DNA of 64,000 bases, from positions 20,452 to 84,451 of the forward strand of contig JAIBAK010000011.1 in the NCBI GenBank assembly GCA_019695215.1, read 5' to 3'. The translations under genes were made by a program, and so were the position numbers. This document shows positions 57,834 to 64,000 of the stretch, in pieces (position 1 is the stretch's first letter; each line of letters starts with the position of its first letter). The notes under the pieces are model-generated. The model searched no databases, was not told the origin of the DNA, and worked only from the letters and a program-made list of their open reading frames with translations. Source of the stretch: Bacteroidia bacterium (GTDB taxonomy: Bacteria; Bacteroidota; Bacteroidia; UKL13-3).

Positions 57834-58454
57834 TTATCTTATTTTTAGTGTAGCCCCAAACCCGCTATAACCGATTCCGTTCAGGGCAAAAATTCTCGGT
57901 TCTATCCTCAAAGATAAGTCATCATTCACATTGAATTCAAATAAATGTGCATCTACATTGGCATCCACAATATTAAGAACATAGATAAGCCCCAGACCAA
58001 TGGCACACATATCTCTGTTTTTACGAAAATAATCGCGATTACTGGCAGCCCAGTTGGTATAGCGGGAATCGAGCACATTTCCCTGATAAACAGGAATAGT
58101 AGAACTATCCTGATCCTGAATATAGGTGTAAATTTGCTTAAACTCTTTGTAGTTTTTGTGGTTCCACGACAGCCCAAAAATTAACCCGGCAGCTCCGGCA
58201 TAAATAACCGGAATTTTCCAGTACTTTTTATTGTAGGCCTGCCCCCATCCGGGTATTACCACCGATCGCCAAGTGGCTGTTCGGGGGGAATGAACGGGTT
58301 TTACCGGATGATTCATTTTCCCCAGATCGAAACGGTTTTTGGGAGCTGTGCTATCGGGTTTAAATTGCTGTACCGAATCCTGAACAGGTTGCTGAGCGTA
58401 GGAAGGCGCTGTTATAAACCCAAGCAAACAAATGAATACAATTGCCGCTTTCAA
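57834..58454 (-). CDS. DUF5683 membrane protein
   Basis: 206 residues. A signal peptide (cleavage near SYAQ at about 21) is followed by the conserved block RSVVIPGWGQAYNKKYWKIP and two membrane segments (about 87-100, 146-163). DUF5683 is found in Bacteroidota, typically between parB and dapB exactly as here. Its function is unknown. It is 3 bases from the parB stop. Confidence 0.9.
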   Translation of the reverse strand: MKAAIVFICLLGFITAPSYAQQPVQDSVQQFKPDSTAPKNRFDLGKMNHPVKPVHSPRTATWRSVVIPGWGQAYNKKYWKIPVIYAGAAGLIFGLSWNHKNYKEFKQIYTYIQDQDSSTIPVYQGNVLDSRYTNWAASNRDYFRKNRDMCAIGLGLIYVLNIVDANVDAHLFEFNVNDDLSLRIEPRIFALNGIGYSGFGATLKIR

Positions 58455-58457
58455 AAT

Positions 58458-59372
58458 TTATTTTGATTCCAACATATCAATAAGCCGCTGCAATTCGTCA
58501 AGGTCTTCAAATTGTATTTGAATACTCCCTTTTCCTTTTTCATTGGCTTTAAATGTTACTTTAGAGTTGAAACGATCGCTAAGTGCACGCTGATAAACGG
58601 TATAATCATTCAGCAATAGTCCGTCAGAGTGTTTTATCCTTTTGGCAACAGGCGCAGCCGGTTTGTTTTCCTTATCTAATTCTTTTTGAAGGCGGGCAAG
58701 CTCTTCGGCCATGCGCACCGAAAGATTTCCCTCACGTATTTCGTTGAATATACGCAATTGCTCTGCTTCATTCTCAATGCTGATAATAGCCCGCGCGTGG
58801 CCCATACTCAACAATCCATCACGTATGGCTGCCTGTATATCGCCCGGTAATTTTAGCAAACGAAGGTAGTTGGTAACCGTACTGCGTTCTTTACCTACAC
58901 GGTCTGCAACCTGCTCCTGAGTCATGCTGCATTCATCAATAAGGCGCTTGTAGCTTAAGGCAACTTCAATGGCATTTAAATCCTGTCGCTGTATATTTTC
59001 AATAAGGGCCATCTCCAGCATTTCCTGGTCGTTGGCCAGCCTGATATAGGCAGGTATGGTTTTTAATCCGGCTTCAATAGCTGCACGTGTTCTTCGCTCA
59101 CCTGAAATAATCTGGTATTTGTCATATCCCATTTTACGCACGGTGATGGGCTGAATCAGTCCGTGAATCTTTATGGATGCCGAAAGTTCCTGCAAGGCCT
59201 GTTTATCAAAATCGGTACGCGGCTGAAACGGATTGGCTTCAATCTGACTAATTTCAATTTCACTTACTGCACCCACCGGCTTCGACTCGCGGGTGGTGGT
59301 TATATCTGTTTCTGCATTCTGCAACAGGGCTGCTAATCCTTTGCCCAGTCCGCCTTTTTTTGTTACTGTCAT
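58458..59372 (-). CDS. parB: Chromosome partitioning protein ParB
   Basis: 304 residues from ATG 59372 (TVTKKGGLGKGLAALL); an in-frame ATG 39 bases upstream is possible but adds residues outside the usual N-terminus. The CTPase/nuclease motif GERRTRAA and the HTH region MTQEQVADRVGKERSTVTNYLRL are present, followed by the C-terminal dimerisation domain. It binds parS and spreads along DNA. I did not find a perfect parS 16-mer in the window. It pairs with parA, 77 bases upstream. Confidence 0.94.
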   Translation of the reverse strand: MTVTKKGGLGKGLAALLQNAETDITTTRESKPVGAVSEIEISQIEANPFQPRTDFDKQALQELSASIKIHGLIQPITVRKMGYDKYQIISGERRTRAAIEAGLKTIPAYIRLANDQEMLEMALIENIQRQDLNAIEVALSYKRLIDECSMTQEQVADRVGKERSTVTNYLRLLKLPGDIQAAIRDGLLSMGHARAIISIENEAEQLRIFNEIREGNLSVRMAEELARLQKELDKENKPAAPVAKRIKHSDGLLLNDYTVYQRALSDRFNSKVTFKANEKGKGSIQIQFEDLDELQRLIDMLESK

Positions 59373-59449
59373 CTTCTCGTTCTTTATTCCTGCTGAAAGG
59401 GCAATAACCAATTAGCAGGTTATTGCCTTATCTGCTACTCTCAATTTTT

Positions 59450-60253
59450 TTAGTTGTTACTTATATTATCCATCGCACTCATTTTGGTGAGTCCGTTTTT
59501 GGTGAGCAATTCGCGGGCAAGGTTCAGGTAATTTACCGTGCCTCTGCTGGCAGCGTCATGTTGAATCACCGGTACACCAAAACTTGGTGCCTCACTTAGC
59601 TTGGTATTACGCTGAATGATGGTATCAAAAACCAATTGCTGAAAATGCATTTTTACCTCTTCCACTACCTGGTTGCTCAGGCGTAAACGCGAATCGTACA
59701 TAGTGAGCAAAATACCTTCAATTTGTAAATTCTGATTGATATTGCTCTGAACAATTTTGATGGTGTTAAGTAATTTACCCAACCCTTCCAAAGCAAAATA
59801 TTCGCACTGCACCGGAATAATTACTGAATCGGCAGCGGTAAGGGCATTGGTGGTTATTATTCCCAGAGATGGGGAACAATCAATAATGATAAAATCATAA
59901 TCCCCGCGCACTTTTTCCAAAGAAGCCTTCATCATCCGTTCGCGGCTTGGCCTGTCGATAAGTTCAATTTCGGCTCCCACCAAATCAATACTGGCCGGAA
60001 GTAAATCCAAAAAATCGGTTTCTGTTTTTAAAATCACATCCCGTGCTTCGGTGTCGTTAATCAACGTATCGTAAATGCCAATTTTTACATTCTTGGGATC
60101 GAATCCGGTACCCGATGTTGAATTGGCCTGCGGGTCGGCATCTACCAGCAATGTTTTGTATTCCAATACGGCTAAGCTGGCAGCCAGATTAATGGCTGTG
60201 GTGGTTTTGCCTACTCCCCCCTTTTGATTTGCAATTGCAATAATTTTTCCCAT
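59450..60253 (-). CDS. parA: Chromosome partitioning ATPase ParA (Soj)
   Basis: 267 residues. The deviant Walker A motif KGGVGKTTTAIN starts near residue 11, Walker A' is LVDADPQANST and Walker B is FIIIDCSPSLG. ParA moves ParB-bound origin regions. The chromosomal form lacks an N-terminal HTH, as here. Its presence, with parB, is a typical sign of origin proximity. Confidence 0.95.
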   Translation of the reverse strand: MGKIIAIANQKGGVGKTTTAINLAASLAVLEYKTLLVDADPQANSTSGTGFDPKNVKIGIYDTLINDTEARDVILKTETDFLDLLPASIDLVGAEIELIDRPSRERMMKASLEKVRGDYDFIIIDCSPSLGIITTNALTAADSVIIPVQCEYFALEGLGKLLNTIKIVQSNINQNLQIEGILLTMYDSRLRLSNQVVEEVKMHFQQLVFDTIIQRNTKLSEAPSFGVPVIQHDAASRGTVNYLNLARELLTKNGLTKMSAMDNISNN

Positions 60254-60281
60254 TGCGCTTTATATTCCTCTCAAATAAAAA

Positions 60282-60962
60282 TTAAATGTCTAACGTGGCT
60301 CCTATCTCCATCAGGTGAATGGTTTTTCCGTCATCGGCAAAAGCCTTTTTCACCTGCTCGTGATTGATTACAATATACGGGAATGTATCAAAATGCATCC
60401 CGATAATAGTATTACATTGTATAAAACCGGCTGCTATTACCGCATCATCATAACTCATAGTAAAGTTGCTGCCTACGGGCAAAAAGGCAAAATCGGGTTT
60501 GTTGTACTTGCCTATCAGTTGCATATCCATATGCAGTGCTGTGTCTCCTGCATAATAAAATGTTTTGCCATCGGCTTTTATAATAAATCCCTGCGGATTA
60601 CCCCCGTCACATCCATCGGCAAATGAACTTGAATGAATGGCATTGGTAAATTTAACCTCTCCCCAGTCAAATGTCCATTTTCCTCCTGTATTCATCGGGT
60701 GAGTTTTGTGCCAGCCCTGTGTGTTAAACCACGAGCATATTTCCCAGTTGGCCACCATCGTACTATCATTTTGCTTAGCTATGGCAAGGGCATCGGCCAT
60801 ATGATCCTGATGCGCGTGAGAAATAAATACATAATCAGCCTTTACCTGCTTCAAATCAATAGATGATGCCAGTTGATTAGGTGTGATAAAGGGATCGAAC
60901 AATAGCACCTTTCCCCCAGCCTCTACCTGAAAACATGAATGACCTAAATACTTTATCTTCAT
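60282..60962 (-). CDS. UPF0173 metal-dependent hydrolase
   Basis: 226 residues of the metallo-beta-lactamase fold. Metal ligands are visible in SHAHQDHMADA, then VGSNFTMS, GMHFDTFPYI and the central HSSSFADGC. Family members are uncharacterised hydrolases. A good AAGGAG-type sequence lies about 10 bases before the ATG. It is 28 bases upstream of parA on the same strand. Confidence 0.9.
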   Translation of the reverse strand: MKIKYLGHSCFQVEAGGKVLLFDPFITPNQLASSIDLKQVKADYVFISHAHQDHMADALAIAKQNDSTMVANWEICSWFNTQGWHKTHPMNTGGKWTFDWGEVKFTNAIHSSSFADGCDGGNPQGFIIKADGKTFYYAGDTALHMDMQLIGKYNKPDFAFLPVGSNFTMSYDDAVIAAGFIQCNTIIGMHFDTFPYIVINHEQVKKAFADDGKTIHLMEIGATLDI

Positions 60963-61129
60963 GGAATTTACTCCTTACAAAACTGTTATAAACAGAAGGG
61001 TAAAATTACTACTTTCCGCAATTGCGGTGGTCTATATTCTATCAACATAGTAAACCGCTCAAAACCTTGTGGCTTACCCCCGCCAAAAGCCTAAATCACT
61101 GAGTACATCCCGCAGGAGGGAATAATGTG

Positions 61130-61260
61130 AATTTCTTGCACCGCTTAACCCTTCTTATTTTCAACTATTTTCATCTTTTTACACAAGTAATTTGTGAATA
61201 GGTTTTTGGCAAATGTGGATAAGCAGGGAGGGTTTAAGTTTCGGTTTCCTGTTTGATGTT
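61130..61260. other. Candidate replication origin region (DnaA boxes)
   Basis: In the 329-base gap between the UPF0173 gene and the transposase I see a perfect DnaA box, TGTGGATAA (61214-61222, reverse of TTATCCACA). Two near matches are at 61177-61185 (TTTTACACA) and 61193-61201 (TGTGAATAG), each with one mismatch to TTATNCACA. The stretch 61151-61200 is AT-rich. ParAB lies beside it. All genes to its left up to 55715 run leftward, as expected for leading-strand genes. Confidence 0.35.
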
Positions 61261-61291
61261 GAATTATCCTTATAGACTTTATCTGATGCAA

Positions 61292-61753
61292 TTATACAGG
61301 ATCGTTGAAAATGTATTGTTCATTGTAATCAATTCCAAACTCATTAAGAAACTCCAGATACTCTTCTCTAAAGGTTTTCTTTCGGTGATGCTCCTCCTGA
61401 TTCTCGATATATCCTACTACATTTACTAATTGCGATTTTGAATAAGAAAATGCTCCATAGCCCTCTTGCCACTCAAATTTTGCAGAGAGCAGTTTCTTTT
61501 CGTTGATCCAGCGGGAAGCATTTGCTTTTACATCCTGCATAAACTCAGATACAGATTGATTAGGCCTCATGCCAATAAGCAGGTGAATATGATCGGGCAT
61601 TCCGTTTATCGCAATCATTTTATGACCGTTGTTTTGCACAATTCCGGTAATGTATTTATATAACTCCTGCTTCCATGAATGATGAATAACACGGTTTCGA
61701 TACTTTACCACAAATACAAAGTGGAGGTGAATTTGCGTATAGGTGTTTGCCAT
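61292..61753 (-). CDS. IS200-like Y1 transposase, REP-associated (RAYT) type
   Basis: 153 residues, a complete single-domain HUH enzyme. The HUH motif is His55-Ile-His57 in DHIHLLIG, and the catalytic Tyr115 lies in VVGYIENQEEHH, so the enzyme should be active. These transposases cut single-stranded DNA at hairpins. No tnpB accompanies it, and the 98-bp array (61900-62231) lies just upstream, which suggests a domesticated RAYT rather than a true IS. A weak promoter-like CAAATATC (complement GATATTTG) lies at 61787-61794. Confidence 0.88.
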   Translation of the reverse strand: MANTYTQIHLHFVFVVKYRNRVIHHSWKQELYKYITGIVQNNGHKMIAINGMPDHIHLLIGMRPNQSVSEFMQDVKANASRWINEKKLLSAKFEWQEGYGAFSYSKSQLVNVVGYIENQEEHHRKKTFREEYLEFLNEFGIDYNEQYIFNDPV

Positions 61754-61861
61754 ATTTCTGAAATTTGGTTCTTACTGAACTAAGGACAAATATCTTTGTT
61801 TTAAACTAAACTTAAAAGTAAGAAAGAAGATCCAGTAAAGTTGCGGGAGCTCAAGTGTTGC

Positions 61862-61874
61862 GTACCTATGGTAC
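61862..61874. repeat. Hairpin GTACC-TAT-GGTAC, REP-like
   Basis: A 5-bp perfect hairpin 26 bases before the array. It matches the ATCCC-TAC-GGGAT hairpin of the array with two compensated base-pair changes. Confidence 0.5.
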
Positions 61875-61899
61875 TACGTTCTGCTATGTTTTTTGTTAT

Positions 61900-62231
61900 A
61901 CCGATATTGTATCCCTACGGGATTAAGAACTACCGTATTCTGATATTCTTCGTGGCGTGCCTAAGCCACTCTTTGTTCTTTCCATATCTGTCAACTTACC
62001 GATATTGTATCCCTACGGGATTAAGAACTACCGTATTCTGATATTCTTCGTGGCGTGCCTAAGCCACTCTTTGTTCTTTCCATATCTGTCAACTTACCGA
62101 TATTGTATCCCTACCGGAATAAGAACTACCGTATTCTGATATTCTTTGTGGCGTGCCTAAGCCATTCTTTGTTCTTTCCATATCTGCCAACTTACCGATA
62201 TTGTATCCCTACCGGATTAAAGACTACCGTG
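61900..62231. repeat. Tandem array of a 98-bp unit (3 full copies and a partial fourth)
   Basis: Copies start at 61900, 61998, 62096 and 62194. Copies 1 and 2 are identical over 98 bases, copy 3 has five differences, and the fourth breaks off after about 38 bases, at the edge of the IS21 element. Each unit contains a hairpin ATCCC-TAC-GGGAT and a second dyad GTGGC-8-GCCAC, and no spacer variation. The period is not a multiple of three, so the apparent ORFs are not genes. See the findings for the relation with the neighbouring transposase. Confidence 0.85.
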
Positions 62232-62237
62232 GATATA

Positions 62238-62320
62238 CCGGTTAAACTGACCACCCTTTTCCGGAGCAAATTGACCACCCTTTCATCTGGCGAAAAAGTG
62301 TTCAGATTGTCTGGCGAAGT
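62238..62320. repeat. IS21 terminal repeat region
   Basis: Two copies of TGACCACCCTTT (62248-62259, 62272-62283) and two of TCTGGCGAA (62286-62294, 62310-62318), each 24 bases apart. This is the IS end bound by the IstA transposase. Confidence 0.7.
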
Positions 62321-62365
62321 ATAGCTGTTCATTTCTGATTTGTTATTCAAAAATATATAATTATT

Positions 62366-63100
62366 TCAGTTTACCATTGGTTTCTTTTTTCTCATTGATT
62401 CACCAAACAGTTCTATGCGGTGCGCTCCGTGAACAATGCGATCAAGAACAGCATCTACTATGGTTGTTTCACCGATGACCTCATGCCACATATTTACCGG
62501 TACCTGGGCTGTTATAATCAGGGATGCTTTGGCATGACGATCCTCGATGATTTCCATTAACGCTGAACGGTTATGCCCGTCTAAGGGTTGTATTCCAAAG
62601 TCGTCAATAATGATGAGGTGTTGCTTTTCGATCCGGCTTATTTCTTTTGCGTAGGTACCGTCTCCTTTGGCCATTTTAAGCTGTGAGAAGAGTTTTGATG
62701 CATTAAAATACATGGTCTTGTATCCAAGCAAACAGGCCTGATGTCCGATGGCTGAGGCGATAAAGGATTTACCAATACCGGTACTTCCGGTAATGAGTAT
62801 GTTTTCGTTACGGCTAATAAAATCACATTCGGCTAACCGCAGGATTTGGTTACGGTCAACAGAACGATCCTGATCATAAATAATTTGTTCAATGGCTGCT
62901 TTGTACCGGAAGCGTGCATTACTGATGTGCCTTTCTATGCTTCTGTTGTGCCGGTCGTCCCACTCTGATTCTATCAACAGGGATACCATTTGGTCAGCTG
63001 TAAATTGTTCGGCTTTTCCTGCCTCTAAACTCATTTTAAAGGCTCTGGCCATTCCGTAAAATTTCATTTTACGCATTTTTTCTAATGTGTCTGTGTTCAT
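62366..63100 (-). CDS. istB: IS21 helper ATPase IstB
   Basis: 244 residues. A DnaC-like AAA+ ATPase with Walker A GSTGIGKS (near 105) and Walker B LIIIDDFG. It helps IstA capture target DNA. The ORF is intact and lies 22 bases downstream of the istA fragment, in the usual istA-istB order. With istA broken it is unlikely to support transposition of this copy. Confidence 0.93.
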   Translation of the reverse strand: MNTDTLEKMRKMKFYGMARAFKMSLEAGKAEQFTADQMVSLLIESEWDDRHNRSIERHISNARFRYKAAIEQIIYDQDRSVDRNQILRLAECDFISRNENILITGSTGIGKSFIASAIGHQACLLGYKTMYFNASKLFSQLKMAKGDGTYAKEISRIEKQHLIIIDDFGIQPLDGHNRSALMEIIEDRHAKASLIITAQVPVNMWHEVIGETTIVDAVLDRIVHGAHRIELFGESMRKKKPMVN

Positions 63101-63122
63101 TTTTTTTATTGTTTAAGGGTGA

Positions 63123-63885
63123 TTAATTGTAGTACTGTTTTCCCCGGATATTATCATGTTCGGGCATTAGTGGAAGTGCTTCGTTGGGGTCGGGATGATC
63201 GAGTCCGCGCTTTAGGATGGACTCAATGGCCTTGTAAGAGTATTTGTCATATTCCATTCCGCGCCTGCAGGCATTAATCAGGCGGGTGTAACCGTATCGT
63301 TTGCCCATGGATAAGATGCCTACACAGGATTTGTACGCTTGTTCTACATGCTGCTTGTTGTGGAGAACAACATAAATGTATTGTTTTACCACCTCATCTA
63401 TTGACTCAGCCCAGGAGAGGAACTTCTCCGGTGTCCAGTCGCTGACAAAGCGATGTGTAGATGGGAGGTGATCCTTTTCCGTTGTGTAGTTGTAAGGGCT
63501 TTTAAGTCTTTTATGGCAGGCAATTCGCTGGTAATGGTAATACACTTCAACTTGCGTAGCGGTATAAAGTAATTTAACTTTTTTACCAATGTATTGATGC
63601 GGTACGCTGTAGTAATGTTTGTCGGGACTAAGACAGATATGACTATTCTTCATTACCGTTGCAAAGAGCTGTTGTTTGTGTTCATATCGCAATAGTGGCA
63701 ATGCATGGAGCGAAGGGCGTTCTATTTCTTCGAACTGTGTTCTTCTGCTGTAGTGCCGGCCTTTTAGCAACTTGTTATTATGTTCTTCCAGACTCTCCCA
63801 TATGGCCCTGTTAAGCTCTTCAAGGGTATGGAATATGCCTGCACGAAGTTTTGCATAAATACGGGTATAAATGATTTCGCACCTA
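63123..63885 (-). pseudogene. istA: IstA transposase, C-terminal fragment
   Basis: About 253 residues from EIIYTRIYAKLR match the C-terminal part of IstA (DKHYYSVPHQYIGKKVKLLY, DWTPEKFLSWAESI). The N-terminal HTH and the DDE catalytic core are missing. The open frame continues to ATG 63977, but those first 32 residues do not look like IstA and overlap a probable gene on the other strand. The fragment is inactive. Confidence 0.85.
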
Positions 63886-63916
63886 TCCCGATGATGGAAT
63901 AAATGTTTGATTTTGT

Positions 63917-63924
63917 TATATTTG
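63917..63924 (+). promoter_or_regulatory. Candidate -7 promoter element beyond the IS
   Basis: TATATTTG, an exact TAnnTTTG match, 21 bases before the ATG at 63946. No -33 TTG at the usual spacing. Confidence 0.35.
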
Positions 63925-63945
63925 TCATAAGAAACTTTGGTAATC

Positions 63946-64000
63946 ATGAAGGAAGTTGACGATAAATTAGAAAACATTTCACAGTCTTTAAGTAGGGTTT
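63946..64000 (+). CDS. Start of a gene running off the window
   Basis: Eighteen codons are visible (MKEVDDKLENISQSLSRV), an acidic, amphipathic helical start. It lies behind a promoter-like element and just outside the truncated istA. The product cannot be identified. Short helical starts of this type occur in, for example, excisionase-like helix-turn-helix proteins, but that is only a guess. Confidence 0.4.
   Translation, partial: MKEVDDKLENISQSLSRV

Larger units (their letters stand above)
62231..63885 (-). mobile_element. IS21-family element, truncated
   Basis: Contains complete istB and a 3' fragment of istA. One terminus is visible at 62231-62320: tgaccaccc boxes at 62248 and 62272 and tctggcgaa boxes at 62286 and 62310, each pair 24 bases apart, as in IS21 multiple terminal repeats. 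It begins directly where the fourth 98-bp unit stops, so it inserted into the array. The other end is lost with the first part of istA. Confidence 0.85.

Noticed and set aside
60963..61129. Gene in the gap right of the UPF0173 gene
   Set aside because: No open frame of reasonable length with a start and no hydrophobic or conserved pattern; only the DnaA-box region beyond it is notable.
61900..62231. CRISPR array
   Set aside because: The units are 98 bases long and identical throughout, with no unique spacers and no cas genes.
61841..62324. Several plus-strand ORFs of 60-89 codons in the repeat array
   Set aside because: They are the same repeat read in shifting frames (98 is not a multiple of three), with no start or codon signal.
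63886..63977. IstA starting at ATG 63977
   Set aside because: The first 32 residues have no IstA similarity and lie over a plus-strand promoter and gene start; they are outside the element.

Overview
The window is a stretch of a Bacteroidota chromosome, probably from the Chitinophagales/Sphingobacteriales/Flavobacteriales side of the phylum; I cannot resolve the order. The evidence is a C-terminal type IX secretion sorting domain (33743-36919), families typical of the phylum (DUF5686, DUF5683, HU-CCDC81/SPOR, DUF2807, solitary IS200-like transposases), lipoproteins with short signal peptides, weak Shine-Dalgarno sequences and many promoters of the TAnnTTTG type. Most of the window is dense single-copy core genome with short intergenic gaps and frequent 4-bp start/stop overlaps.

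Layout. 1-5152: envelope genes (a TPR protein cut by the window edge, a beta-barrel, an HU-like/SPOR membrane protein, a TonB-like protein). 5229-11648: folC, a small secreted protein, rnhA, a phosphatase pair (acyP and a low-molecular-weight tyrosine phosphatase), a PagL-type lipid A deacylase, a DUF2807 lipoprotein and an ALDH8-like dehydrogenase. 11658-24429: DUF5686 protein, an unannotated 51-codon membrane ORF, glyA, a TPR protein, an ICMT-like methyltransferase, an acyltransferase, DinB-like protein, a frameshifted outer membrane protein, murI and a large anchored exported protein. 24426-33741: sixA, priA, a lipoprotein, a vWA protein, dnaG, an rRNA methyltransferase of the RlmL type and a lipid kinase. 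33743-46584: the T9SS beta-helix protein, SUI1/YciH, pckA with a strong terminator, rsmE, lipoproteins, an ADP-forming acyl-CoA synthetase and a lipoprotein dipeptidyl peptidase III. 46709-54970: msrC-like GAF protein, MFS transporter, response regulator, miaE, queG, ruvB, nhaD and a GT2 glycosyltransferase. 55178-60962: a lipoprotein, then the leftward cluster lepB, dapB, DUF5683, parB, parA and a UPF0173 hydrolase.

The right end (about 61000-64000) is the only clearly mobile or accessory part. Beside parAB lies an AT-rich intergenic stretch with a perfect DnaA box and two near matches, a candidate replication origin. Next come a solitary IS200-like (RAYT-type) HUH transposase, a 98-bp tandem repeat array built of small covarying hairpins, and an IS21-family element that has landed in the fourth repeat and is itself truncated in istA. 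A new gene appears to start immediately beyond the truncation.

The observations I consider most worth following are the transposase plus covarying REP-like hairpin array, the small hydrophobic ORF at 14317-14472, the glycosyltransferase 3' end duplicated around a palindromic repeat element, the terminator hairpin whose arm overlaps a candidate rsmE promoter, and several promoter boxes so close to the start codon that the mRNAs may be leaderless. I found no tRNA, rRNA, CRISPR array, prophage or recognisable defence locus.
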